Origin: Crambe crambe
Lineage: Eukaryota > Porifera > Demospongiae > Poecilosclerida > Crambeidae
Assembly: GCA_963924555.1 (NCBI GenBank)
Contig: OZ004585.1
Span: 9,006,556 to 9,070,555, forward strand
DNA: 64,000 nucleotides
Reading direction: 5' to 3'
Shown here: in pieces, positions 28,153 to 39,966 of the stretch
Layout of the letters: each line of letters opens with the position of its first letter
Position numbering within the stretch: the stretch's first letter is position 1
Translations under genes and position numbers: made by a program
Notes under the pieces: generated by a model
Seen by the model: the letters and a program-made list of their open reading frames with translations, nothing else
What the model was told of the DNA's origin: nothing
Databases searched by the model: none

Positions 28153-31100
28153 CTAATTTATTTCTTCTTCTGTCACCAACACACTACTAAGTTCTTTGTC
28201 GTCTCCACCTCTAGATACAGGATACTTGCCGCTCCTTGTTCCACTGAAGGCACCCTTAATTGTCTTGAATATGGAGCCTGCTGCTCTCAGTGTGCCAGCT
28301 CCTGTGCTGTCTCCATCACTCTCACCACCAACCATGCTCAAAAAAGACCTCATCTCTCCCTAAAGAGCACACAATAGCTGCAAATGCTACTGCTAGCATT
28401 AGAATCATAGCTACTTGATTCTTACCACATCTTCTTTGAAAAATTTGTGCTTCAGAATCTGAAAATTAAAACATGATTTTGGCTAGTATAGCTAGCTATG
28501 TTATTTCTTTGCCAACCTTTTGTATTGTGTGAGCAAATTGTCCGTTTTTCTTCCTTGTGAAAATGTGCTCCAGTATCTCCCTCTTCTCGTCCTCCACACA
28601 TTTCAGATCATCCTCACTGGGAACTAGTGCTGTCACTGGCAATGCTTTTCCAGCACTCATCTCGTAGATCACATGACCTGGGAAAATAGTTAGAATGAAG
28701 CCTGTGCACGCATGCATGTAACCTATCATAGCTAGCTAGCTAACCACACCCACCAAACATGATGATGTCAATGCTCTCAAGACAGTCGTTCTCTTCGATG
28801 ACTCTATAAAGTGGTGTCCTGTATCCTAGCAATGTGTTCTCATATCCCCCTAGTCGACATACGTCCCCCTCCACAAAGATGTTCCCAGTGTGCACGTGTC
28901 CGAGAGGGGGAAATCCCTGCTCATAGAGGGACTCCATGCTCTAGATGGTAAAAAGAGGCAGAGTCACTTGATCAGTTCAACTTCACTTCACTGATGTAAA
29001 CCTTACCTCCAAGATCTGTCTCCCATAAAGAGAAATTGTCTCAACAGGTAAGAGTTTACCAGTTCCTTTGTACTTTTCCTTCCAGTCAATATCTACCAGT
29101 GAGGATGACTCCTGCAATTAATGTCATTAGTCAATGTCTACCAGTGAGGATGACTCCTGCAATTAATGTCATTAGTCAATGTCTACCAGTGAGGATGACT
29201 CCTGCAATTAATGTCATTAGTCAATGTCTACTAGTGAGGATGAGTCCTGCAATTGTCATTAGTCAATGTCTATCAGTGAGGATGACTCCTGCAATTAATG
29301 TCATTAGTCAATGTCCACCAGTGAGGATGACTCTCCTGCAATTAATGTCATTAGTCAATGTCTACCAGTGAGGATGACTCCTGCAATTAATGTCATTAGT
29401 CAATGTCTAACTAAGGATGACTCTCCTGCAATTAATGTCATTAGTCAATGTCTACCAGTGAGGATGACTCCTGCAATTAATGTCATTAAGTTCTGCCTCA
29501 TCATGATGGCCTATAATAGCTTGCTATACCTGCAAGGAGGTGGTGCCATGTATTATGTCCTTGAGTGAACCTCTCTCAACCAATGGTTGGATGACAAACA
29601 CAAATCCAGAGTCACTTGGGTCTGGGTGGATTGCATACACTTGTTGAAGAGAAAGATGCTGAAGTATATGGATTAATAGCTTCATACAGATCTAACAAAC
29701 TAACTAGCTATACCTGCAATCTGGTTAACATTTTGTTCAACCTGCTAACGTGAGATCGACTATCATATTCATCCAGTATAAGATTACACTTCTTGGAAAT
29801 GGTACTCTAAATAATCATAATGTTGTGGATGACAGCTGATAAGTGAAAGAATGACTCACTCTGGTAAGGATCATATCTCTCCTTTCTTCACAGTGATGAA
29901 CCTTGAACCAATGCTTCTGCAACCGCCTTCCTATAATAATGATTACTGATAAGTGCATTGTCTTCCTTTATTCTGCAGAGAGACAAGATATACCTATGTC
30001 TGGAAGGCACTTGATGAATTCATATTCTTTAGGAAGATTTTGTTTAACTGCCTCTTCAGCAACAGCTATCAAAAGTAATATAGTACACTTCATTTCTATA
30101 GCTATTAGTAAAAAGCCTGTGCATACCTCTCTCTCTGATTTCTTGATCAGTCCTTTCTTTATTACGAACATCAAGTGATTTAACACTTGATTCCCGAAAG
30201 GTATCCTGTAATGTGGGTCCTCCGTCATCCTTTCGTGATCTCCTTTGATACTTTTTTCCAGTGGCACAGCAGCAACAATAGATTAAGAGACAACAAAGGC
30301 ACAAAATCAACCCCACACCTACAGCTCCAATGACAAATGATATCTAAAGAAAAAAGGGGGGAAAAACTATGGAGCTCATAATATTATGATGAACTTGATG
30401 GACTCACTATTGCTCCTCTATGTCTTACTAAGAACTCGATAGGGTGTTTTGTTACTCCTAAGAATGTGGGATCACTGAACAGCTTTCCATCTGGTGTCTT
30501 TATTATACACTTGATGTAATAGCCATCCCATTCACCACGACAACCAGTGATATTTAACCAATACTTCCCACTGTCCTTCCCTGCCATGAATGATGATCTT
30601 ATGGGGGAATCAAATGCATCTGGAGGTCTGTCATTCACAGTCCATGTCACTGTGGTGTTGACATCTCCAGAAGGTTGGCAGAAAAACAAAGCAGTTTTAC
30701 CCACTTGACAGGTTGTACTGGAAGGCTGAGAGAGGAACCTCACTCCTACAAAAATATTGTGTATAATAAAAGCATTAACTATCATAACATGATGTCATAT
30801 GCCATCCAAACATGGCTTGCTTATCTTCCATTACAATAATGCATTTTTGCTATGGTTCTTATAGTACTGCTCTGTGTATTTAGCTACTCATCTGCTTGCC
30901 AAGTTAGGTGAAGCCTTATATGATCAAGCCGCCCCTTACAAAGCAGGACTCAAAGCATGGAGTAGCTACCAATCCAATTGAGAGATTTTAAAAGCCTCAT
31001 CATTACATGCACTTCACTAGTGCAAGCTCATTGGCTATCTAGCTATTGATTCTAGCATATTAGCTATAGTTATGCATAGATGACATAACCAGAGCCTATA

Positions 31101-31215
31101 CTTCTACACAACCACATTATAGCTATCTACCTTGACAGTAGCTCCCATGGAGAGTGACACTGAGTGAGATTAGAATGATGGATAAGCTTAATGGCAGTGT
31201 CAGCACAGATGCCAT
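28153..31215 (-). CDS. PKR4: Ig-domain transmembrane receptor with PXK/SLOB-like pseudokinase
   Basis: Twelve exons, all phases consistent, about 565 residues: 28153-28359, 28426-28458, 28517-28677, 28754-28940, 29007-29111, 29530-29658, 29714-29806, 29860-29930, 29994-30065, 30127-30343, 30408-30745, 31131-31215. Signal peptide MASVLTLPLSLSIILISLSV; one Ig-like domain (Cys in TCQVG and FFCQ, WTVND core Trp, YYIKC); membrane segment VIGAVGVGLILCLCCLLIYC; basic juxtamembrane with TLQDTFRESSVKSLD; kinase-like N-lobe without a glycine loop (RRLQKHWFKV, SKKC); GSLKDII, GHVHTGNIFVEG, LGGYENTLLGYRT, then SIDIIMFG and GHVIYEM; short ILKHKFFK helix; tail GAGTLRAAGSIFK. PXK and Drosophila Slob have similarly degenerate loops. 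Predicted role: surface recognition coupled to a pseudokinase scaffold (inferred). The intron 29112-29529 carries a 45-bp tandem array. Confidence 0.88.
29087..29490. repeat. 45-bp minisatellite built from a splice-acceptor region of PKR4
   Basis: About nine copies of a 45-bp unit (CTACCAGTGAGGATGACTCC, then TGCAATTAATGTCATTAGTC, then AATGT). The first copy overlaps the true 5' end of exon 29007-29111. On the minus strand each unit contains TGCAG followed by GAGTCATCC, so the 3' splice acceptor and about 19 exon bases are repeated. Two copies have 2-base insertions and one is shortened. Use of an upstream acceptor would run into a TAA within the unit. Confidence 0.92.
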
Positions 31216-31357
31216 CTTGGATTTAAAAGCAGTGCAAAACAAAGTTCTGGATCATGAATACACTGAAAAACATCATGTGATTGCTTGGCATGAATACTAA
31301 TAGAATTAATTTTAATGGCTTCAGCTTATCAACAGTATTGTAGCTAGGGGTGTATCT

Positions 31358-33956
31358 CTAACTATATTGATTGTCCATCAAAGAGCTCTGCAGTTCCTCA
31401 TTAGTATTTTTTCTCCTTCCTCCATAGAATATGCCCTTGAGCACACCTCCCACTTTCCTAAGTACACCAGCTCCCCCTCCACTGCTCCCATCCTCTCCCT
31501 CTTCACTCACAAGCTTCAAGAGATCCTTCATTTCCCCCTGCAATCATTACGAGATGTCTCCACATATATAGAATGATTGGGGGGGGGGGGGGGGGGGGGG
31601 GGTCAATGCATTACCAGGCCCCACCTATTTCTACACCTATGAATAACTAATTGCTAAATACTGTACTGCTATCACTTACTGCTTCTACTTTGAAGAATTG
31701 ATGTTTCAGAATCTAAGGAAATAGAGTCCATGATTATGGGATGCTTCCTGTTAATATTCTTAATAGGGGCACATGTACGAACCTCCTCTATGGTGTACAT
31801 GAACTCTCCATCTTTTTTCCTTGTGAAGATGTATCGCAGTATCATTCTGCACTTTTCATCTTCTACATCTCTAAGATCCTCTTCAGTTGGAACCAAACTC
31901 TCTAGAGGTTTTCCAGCACTCATCTCATAGATCACATGACCTGGAAAGCATGCAGTTAGAATGAGGCTTGTGCACACATACTTCATGTAGCTGGCTAGCT
32001 ACACCCACCAAACATGACGACGTCAATGCTCTCAAGACAGTTGTTCTCTTCAATGACTCTATAAACTGATGACCTGTATCCTAGCAATGTGTTCTCATAT
32101 CCCCCTAGTCGACACACGTCCCCCTCCACAAAGATGTTCCCAGTGTGCACATGTCCAAGAGGGGGGAAACCCCACATGTAGAGAAACTTAATACTCTATT
32201 TTTAAAAGAGGAAATACTCTTAAAGGCAAGCTAATATACAATAATACCTGCAATATATGTCTGCCATAGAGTGACACCTTTGCAGCAAGTAAGGGCTCAC
32301 CAGTACCATTATACTTTACATTCCAATCCATTTCCAAAGGAGATTCATCCTGTAGTCATGAATGTTATAGCAGCTGCCAGTAGCTAGCACACAGCACTGT
32401 ACCGGCCTGCATGTCTTGTGTATCATATCCTTAAGTGAACCTCTCGGTACCAGTGATTGAACCACATAAATGAACTCATTGCTATCCTTCTCTGGAAAAA
32501 TCTCATAAACATGCTGCAGAGATGAACCCTGAAGAGAAATTACGTATAACTGGAAGAAGCAGTGATGTTTACTAGTTAGTTGTACCTGGAGCTCCTTCAA
32601 CATTTTATTTAGTGTGTTAACTGTGTCACTTTTATCCAGTGCAAGCTGACACTTTTTGGAGATAGGCATCTGTAATGGTTGAAATCTTGTAGCTAGCTAG
32701 CTACTTTGAGCTTTCACTAAACATTAATAACTATTACTCTAGTCAGGATCATATCTCTTTGCTCTTCACAGTGGCGAATAATGTACCAATTTTTCTGCAA
32801 ACGACTCCCTATACAAAGGTTATGGTTGAGTCAGACAATCATATAGCTATAAGCTAATAAGGAAGTAATACCTACCAATGTCAGGTAGCTCCTTCACAAA
32901 TTCATATATAGAAGGAAGATTAGCCTTCACAGCGATAAGAGCAGCATCTACACACAGAAGGAATATAAAGAGATAAGGTTGAGGCCAGGTGCTAGTCATC
33001 ATGTCATCCATAAGGAGCTGGAAGAATCTTTCCAGAATGTTACAGGAGCTGGCATGGGCCCGGGAGCTATCTGTATACAACTAGTGCATGGTTTAGCTAG
33101 CATGCACCTCTTTCTCTCTTCTCCTGTTTAGTCCTCTCATGATTTCGTTTCCTGTGAGATTCTGTGATGGAATTTCTTTGCCGATTATTATTGACTTTAT
33201 AGCGATGATGCCTAGTCTTTGCTTGCTGGCAACAATAACGACAGCCAAAAAAACAAAAGACACCCATCAAGATGAGAAGTAATTCGACTACAATTCCAAC
33301 AAAAAAACGATATCTATATGGAGAAAAAGGAAAGCAGTATAGTGAAGGCTATATACTTCATCCATAAATTAACTGTTTAGAGTGGCTTACTATTGTGTCA
33401 GTATTGTTCTTGAAAAATATCTGTGCCTCTGACTTCACATTTAAGAAAGCAGTGCTGCTGAAAATTTCAGAATCTTCATCTGTCACAATTAAAACACACT
33501 TGATGCGATAACCATCCCAGTCACTCCGACATCCAATAACTTTCAACATGTACTCCCCTCCTACTTCCCTTTGCAGGTAGGAGAGCTCTGAGGATTTTCC
33601 AAGAGACTTGTCATTCACTGTCCATGTGACAGTGATATTGACTCCATTTTGAGCCTCTGGTTGACAGGAGAAAGTAGTGTTTTCACCCAATCCACAAGTC
33701 TGGTTTAGGGGAACTGTCACAAATCCTATTGGTCCTGCATGCATGCACAACAACTAGTAAACTCTCCTGGCTAGCTAGTTAACTATAGCTAAGCTAGCTA
33801 CTAATCTAGCAGGCATCTTAAGCTAGCTAGAATTAGCTATAGCAATGAGTAGCTATATTATTATAGCCAATTGCTGGACATAGCTAGCTAGCTACCTTGA
33901 GAGTGACAAATGTTGAAGAAGAGAAAGATGAAGAGGTAGCTCAAAAGTGGAGACAT
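31358..33956 (-). CDS. PKR5: Ig-domain transmembrane receptor with PXK/SLOB-like pseudokinase, one apparent frameshift
   Basis: Same layout as PKR4, about 540 residues: 31358-31537 (tail GGGAGVLRKVGGVLKG), 31680-31712, 31783-31940, 32009-32195, 32248-32349, 32403-32528, 32586-32669, 32738-32808, 32876-32947, 33108-33313 (membrane segment VGIVVELLLILMGVFCFFG), 33391-33734 (Ig-like, FSCQ, WTVND, YRIKC), 33896-33956 (signal peptide MSPLLSYLFIFLFFN). All phases agree except at the start of the membrane exon: the run of seven T (minus strand, about 33301-33307) puts VGIVVEL one base out of frame with the Ig exon. PKR4 and PKR6 have no such shift. It may be an assembly error in a homopolymer, or a real break that makes this a young pseudogene. 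Loop GHVHTGNIFVEG as in PKR4. Confidence 0.8.
31579..31602. repeat. Poly-G run
   Basis: 24 consecutive G, in the intron between the last two PKR5 exons. Length is likely unreliable in the assembly. Confidence 0.97.
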
Positions 33957-34082
33957 TCCTTGGTTACTCCTTGATACTAGCCCTGACTGTCACAAACAAT
34001 GAAATGTGGGTGGTATAATTATAGCTAGCTATATATCTACTAGCTACTTATCATGTGAGCTTATAAGTAGCTAGCTAGCGTA

Positions 34083-37027
34083 AGTCATCGATCCTCGTAC
34101 ACTTAAGGAGCCGGAGGAAATATTCATAACTTTATAGAAATTCAATTTTTTTTTTTTTTTTTTTTTGGAAAAAAGATTTACGGATAATTATAATTATAGC
34201 TACCTCACTTCCTAACTCAGAATTAAACTTCCTTGCACATTCTTAACGTTAGATATATTACATGTGACGAAGGGTATCTCTTCATCTATTCTCGTCCTAC
34301 TCCATCTATTGTCGCCCTCCCATATCGTTGCACTATATCTATTGTCGACCTCTACCCTAAAGTCATCTACAGTTTTGGAGACCATTACCGCAAAATTTGA
34401 ATGCCATCATTAACTTTCACACCAACAGTCCAGTAACTTGCACTTTATTATAACTTAAAAAATCGATGCCCAAACATATATTATTAAAAAAATGCAATAA
34501 AGCAATATGAAGTATTATTAAAATTATAGAAATAATGTGTCACAAAGTGGGCAAATCATGCCTCCTTCACCAGCATCCAAACAATCAACATGCATCTATT
34601 TTGAGCAAGACAAGTGTGTACATTGTATCCAACTTTGGATGAGGTCACCATCCACCAAATCATCATCATAACTACCAAAACAAACAGCATATTGGTGGGA
34701 AGAGATATCCTCTAACTGGACATTAAGGTTTTTTCTTAGTGCCTTTCGCTGTTGCACTTTCTGAGCTGCTTTTTGCTTGTGCTCAGCCTTTTCTTTTCCT
34801 TTTCCTTTCTTAGCTTCCCTTTCTTTTGCTTTCTTAACCTTTTCTGCTTCCCTTTCTTCTGCTTTCTTCATCTTCTCTGCTTCCCTTTCTTTCCTCTTGG
34901 ACTCTCTTTCTTCCTTTCTCTTCTGTATGGCCAGTTTTTCTGCTTCTCTCCTTTGCTTCCTTAATTCTCTTTCTTTCTTCCTCCTTTCTTTTTCCTCTTC
35001 CTCTTCTTTCTTCTGTCTTTGCTTTTCCTTTAACATTGCAAGTGATTGTGCACTAGTCAATACTCTAGCAGAGGACTCTTCTGCCGTTTTCCTCTTCTTC
35101 GTCATATTGGTGACATTTCCAACAGGTGTCGTCAAAAATTCAGTGATAGCAGAAGATAGTATAGTGGGAGTGGGAATGGTGGGAAGAACAGAAGCCGTAC
35201 CTGGTGGTCTTGAGTTAGGAGTAGAGGGTGTCTCAGCAGAAGTTGGATGACTTGCTGCTGTGATGGGAGAAATTGTTGTACTTGACTTCAGCACTCCTGA
35301 GGTTGATGGTTGATTTTCTGATGCAGTGGTTGACATTGCAGAGCTCTGAGGAACAGAAACTGTACCTGGTCGTCTCGAGTTAGGAGTAGTATTTCAGCAG
35401 AGGTTGATGAATGACTTGCCGGTGTGAAGGGAGAAGTAGTTGTACTTGGTTGTTTCGACTTCGGAGTGGAGGATATCAGCACTCTTGAAGTTGACGGATG
35501 ATTTTCTGACACAGTGGTTGCAGAACTCTGAGGAACATGCTCAGGACCACCACCATCGTCTTCAAAATATACCAATTTTTCAACAGAGGAGTCATTTTGA
35601 CTTGTACCTGATGGATCGACTTCTCCACATGTTGCACCTTGAAGAAGCTAGTGATGGTTGGCAAATCATTGCTACTGCTAGATGTATCCAGGGACAAAAA
35701 TTCCGAAGCTGGAACAGAAATAGCAAGGGGGTTCAATGGGTAAACGCTAGTTTTTCTAAATCCCGAGATAAATGTCTCTGGTTTGATGGCTTTAAACCAT
35801 GCTTCTTTAAATAGGGTAACTTGGTCACAACACGACCTGGATTATTCACCATATAGCCATGACATGCAGTAGACCAATGTGCGACTTAAAAAAACTGACA
35901 TCAAGAGGTTGAATACAGTGTGTTGTGTGGGGTGGGAGACAGAGCATTACTACACCTTGTTTGGCAGCAGCATGCACCACTTCTGGTGTGTAATGTGTAG
36001 AATGGCCATCAAGCATTAATAAAACTGGCCTAGCGGGGGAGATATGTTTGGTGAAAACATCATTAAACCAGCGAAAAAAGAGAGTCTGGTCTATCCACCC
36101 TTTTTCTGATAACCCAGATAAAGTACCTGGTACTTCACCAATCGTGAGTTCATAATTAAGACGAGCACCTTGAAATATCACCATAGGAGGTAGTGCAACA
36201 CCTGTGGCACTAGCACAGGCAACGATTGTGATCTGTGCCTTGTTACCCGAAGATCTCCCATAAACTTTCTTCGTGCCTCTCTCAGCTACTCGCTTTGGCT
36301 GCTTATGCTCAAGGGGCATCCCACTTTCATCAACATTGTAAATACGATGTGGTTTATCGGCAAGGTCGTGTTCTTCAAGTGTTGACTCGAGCAATTTGAA
36401 GTATTTATCATCTTTCTTGGTTTTTCCATAACCTATGGATGCTGCTTGCTTAAGAAAAGTCACAAGCTCCTTCTCTTCTTCACTGGAAAGGTAAGGCTTG
36501 GGGCCAGATTTCTCTCCATGCGTTACTCGGCCAGTAATCCTGTCCCTAGGCCCTCAGGGTTGATCTAGGCACCTGGTAACTTCTAGATGCTTCATTCAGC
36601 CCAAGGGTTCCTTCCTTAATGGCTTCTACAGCTTGTAGCATGCTTTCATCCGACCACTGCTTGAATTTTTTTGGCCTTCGACTTGTTTCAGCGACTCCCT
36701 TTCGTTTTTCCCATCCTCTCTTGGCAGCTTCTGCTCTCTATAATACGATTCATATTATTAAATGATGTGAAAAAAACACACGAACAAGAACCGAACAAAA
36801 AACCAAAAGTAAAAAGAAACAATGAATGGCGACCTACCTTTCGTTTTGATATTGATTACCACACAAAAAACAGCTATCTTGTAGGATAGAACGACAAACC
36901 ATCAACACAATAAAACTCCTGGCAACGTGGCGCCACTCCGTAATCTTTTATGGTTTGTGATACTTCCGCGCATGAAACTGGTCGACATTGGATGACGAGA
37001 ATAGATGGTGGACGACGATAGATGACT
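34083..37027 (-). mobile_element. Tigger/pogo-type DNA transposon, decayed
   Basis: Ends AGTCATCGATCCTCGTAC at 34083 and its near-complement (GACGACGATAGATGACT) at 37027 are flanked by TA on both sides (34081-34082 and 37028-37029), the expected Tc1/mariner-type duplication. Subterminal zones repeat CATCTATTCTCGTC-like words. Length about 2945 bp. It encloses a minus-strand transposase with psq HTH and DDE domains. A poly-T run lies at 34147-34167. It sits between PKR5 and PKR6. Confidence 0.85.
34540..36700 (-). pseudogene. Tigger/pogo-like transposase with C-terminal zinc-finger-like tail, broken
   Basis: N-terminus near 36600-36690 is a psq helix-turn-helix (WSDESMLQAVEAIKEG). The DDE domain spans about 36460-35880: NVDESG carries the first Asp, LLMLDGHSTHY the second, and PPHTTHCIQPLD the third. 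After a Ser/Thr/Pro-rich spacer (35.6-35.1 kb), a long Lys/Glu/Arg coiled-coil region leads to a finger beginning YAVCFGSYDDD, with paired Cys continuing past 34596 (CPLC near 34550), PHD-like in spacing. Breaks seen: a ~7-base insertion with an in-frame stop between HTH and DDE (near 36550), a frameshift just after the third Asp (near 35885), further frame changes at 35.7-35.3 kb, and a stop inside the finger at about 34596. Not functional as it stands. Confidence 0.85.
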
Positions 37028-37073
37028 TACGCTATAGTCATAGAACTAGAGTCTGATATCATGACACCATTAG

Positions 37074-39966
37074 CTATACTATTAAAGGTTGTTGGAGTTC
37101 ATCACTGAAGTTTTCCTTTACAGTGACTTGATTAGCACCATGAGGTTTGCCAGTCTTCCTCGTCTTGCCATGGAACACACCCCTAAACACGGCCCCCACT
37201 GATCCCAATACACCAGCACCTGCTCCCCCACCATCTCCACAGCTAAGGTCCATATCATCACTCACCAACCTCAAGAGCTCCTTCATATCTCCCTCCTATC
37301 GAGAAACATTGATACTTATAAGTTGAACAACAACAATAATAACAGCAACAACAACAACAACAACAGCCAATAGAATCCTGTTATCATTACCGATTCTCGT
37401 TTGAAGAATGGATGAGCCAGAATCTACAGTAGAAGGAAAAAAGTAGGATAATAGTAGCTATAATAGGTGGATATTAGCTATAGTCTACATTGGACATGCT
37501 ACATGGAGTCTTGTCAGTTGAGCATCTTAAGAGCCAGTTTCTTTCCCACCCTGGCCACCACTCTGATCTCCACCATCTCACAGAAGAGATGGTGTGCCTG
37601 TTGGGCTTAGGCCAAGACTTCCTCACCTGCAGTCTCCGATAGTCTAAGAATGGCCTAGTTAGCGAAGCTGGTCAAGAATGCCAATTATGAGGGGGCATGG
37701 CCAATGGTTGGTTAGGACAGTTTTTGCTGTAGCTATGATGGATTCAGCTACCAACCTCCTTTATTGTATGTATAAAACATCCATTTCTTTTTGCAGCAAA
37801 GATATATTTCAGGATCTGTTTACACCTCTGGTCCCCCACACATCTTAGATCTTCCTCTGTGGGGACGAGTCTTGTCACTGGCAGTGCTCTCCCGATACTC
37901 ATCTCGTAGATCACATGACCTTTAATGGGGTTATTGGTAGCAGTAAAAATTCACCATCTGTACATGGACCCACCAAACATGATGATGTCAATACTCTCAA
38001 GATTGTTGTACTCTTCAATGATGTCATAAAGTGGTGTCCTGTATCCTAGCAACGTGTTCTCATATCCCCCTAGTCGACACACATCCCCCTCCACAAAGAT
38101 ATTCCCAGTGTGCACATGTCCAAGGGGAGGGAAGCCAAGACTGTACAGGAACTCCATAGCCTAAGGGGGCAAATAGTAAAGACAGCAATTATAAAATAAT
38201 TAATAGCTTCGTGTTAACAATTACTCGCATGTAGCTACCTCCAATATCTGTCTGCCATATGAGGAAATGGTGTCAGTTGGTAAAGGTCCAGCAGTACCTC
38301 TGTATTTGTGACTCCAGGCTATATCCACCAATGATGCTTTCTCCTGTGTGATCGTTTATAAAAATAAATCATTAGTTTTTTTAAATTTTTATTTTGCTTG
38401 CCAAGGAAGTGCAAAGGTCACTGGTTCCATATATCATGTCCTTTAATGAACCTTTATCTATTAGTGGTTGAATAATGAAGATGAAATTTTTATCACTTGG
38501 GTCTGGTAAAATCTTGTGCACAGGTTGCAAGTGACCATAAGATACCTAATACATGTTATCATCATTTTAGACATTATCAGTAAAAATAAAAATATGACTA
38601 TAGATACCTGCAAAGTTGTCATCATTGTGTTCAATGTGTGAACATGTGATTTATCAACATCACTTTCACCTAATGACAGCTTGCACTTCTCTGAAACTGG
38701 ACTCTGTGTGTGTGTGTGTGTGTGTGTGTCACACAAATTAATAATCTTGGGAAATGTAGACGAATAACATACTCTGGTTAGAATCATGTCCCTTTTTTCT
38801 TCACTGTGACAAACCTTGAACCAATATTTTTGCACCCTGCTCCCTGAATAAATCATACAGTGATCATTGCAATAAGATATCCTCTGTACGTACCAATGTC
38901 TGGCAGGTCTTTCACTAATTCATAGTCCTTTGGAAGATTGTGTTGCACTGCCTCTAAGGCAACAGCTGCATGCAAAAGAAGAAATTTCATAGCTACATAA
39001 TAATTATCTAGCTAGCTATCTAGGTATGACTCTACCTCTTTCACTTGCTAATTGCTGTCTTTCTGCCTTTTTATGATCTTGCATTGAAAGTGATGAAACA
39101 CTATCACTCCTGAAATAGTCCACAAGAGAAGCTCTTCCACTTTTATTGGTCCTTCTCTGCCTTGCTCCTCTGAATTGTCTTGGATGGTACTCTCTCTTCT
39201 TAGAGCACCGATAACGATAGCAAGCACAAACACAGCAAGAACATACAAAGATCACCACAGCTGCAGCACAGAGTCCTATGATAAATGACACCTGCATGAA
39301 GCAGAATTATTATAAGATGCACAAGCAATAAATTTGTGTATCTATAACTAGTGATGTGATTAGTTTGAATTACTCACTATTTCTCTGGTATTCTTCTGGA
39401 AGAAGTGCAATGCACTTGGTTTAATACTCAGTAAGGCCATGTTACTGGATACTTCTCTTTCAACTGTTGCTATCACACACCAGATATGATAGCCATTCCA
39501 GTCACTATAACAATTACTGATGATCAGCCTATATTCACCCCCTACTTGAACTGTAGAGGTGTTACTGCCCATCGGTCGCTTATCGTTGATTCGCCAGGAA
39601 ACATTGCCTTCATTTTGAGCAGGTTGGCAGGAAAATGTAACCCTGCCACCAACCACACAAGTCTTATCAGAAGGCTGAGAAATAAATCCAAAGAAATCTA
39701 ATTTTAAGATATTAAGAAGAAAAAATAATTAGCTATAGTGATGCAGTGCTCTATAAACTACACGCATCCATAGCCAATACAATAGTTTCCTATCTTAGAA
39801 TAGAGGTGGAGATCAAATAAATAAATCTGGGGGGAGTTTTATCTATAAATTAGGGGGCCTGCCCCCCATGGTGATAATTATAGCTTCTGATTGTAAGTTT
39901 ACCTTGAGAGTGAACTGTACACCAGCAGAAAGAGCTGAGAAGGAAAAGGAATCCAAACATTTTCAT
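37074..39966 (-). CDS. PKR6: Ig-domain transmembrane receptor with PXK/SLOB-like pseudokinase
   Basis: Twelve exons in consistent phase, about 577 residues: 37074-37295, 37391-37423, 37756-37919, 37974-38160, 38239-38343, 38402-38545, 38608-38703, 38773-38843, 38894-38965, 39036-39291, 39378-39697, 39903-39966. Signal peptide MKMFGFLFLLSSFCWCTVHS; Ig-like domain (TCVVG, FSCQ, VSWRIND, YHIWC); membrane segment IIGLCAAAVVIFVCSCCVC; juxtamembrane SLVDYFRSDSVSSL, like PKR4; pseudokinase with GSLKDMIYG, GHVHTGNIFVEG, LGGYENTLLGYRT, SIDIIMFGG and GHVIYEM-like exon; tail GAGAGVLGSVGAVFRG then QQPLIV at the very end. The 38402-38545 exon keeps frame only with a GC donor (TTG then GCAAGC), a probable GC-AG intron. 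A (TG)n tract at 38704-38730 abuts an acceptor and may form its pyrimidine tract. Confidence 0.87.
38704..38730. repeat. (TG)n microsatellite at a splice acceptor
   Basis: About 13 TG units directly next to the acceptor of PKR6 exon 38608-38703. On the transcribed strand it reads (CA)n ending CACACAG. Length variation here could affect splicing. Confidence 0.85.

Noticed and set aside
29087-29490. Regular repeat-spacer look of a CRISPR array
   Set aside because: The repeats are head to tail with no unique spacers, and the DNA is clearly eukaryotic.
29036-29568. Open plus-strand frame with a repeated 15-residue unit (PVRMTPAINVISQCL)
   Set aside because: It is the antisense reading of the 45-bp minisatellite in a PKR4 intron; the unit is a multiple of three, so the frame stays open by chance.
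34752-35250. Phe/Ser/Leu-rich plus-strand frames, membrane-like
   Set aside because: Antisense shadow of the transposase Lys/Glu/Arg coil region.
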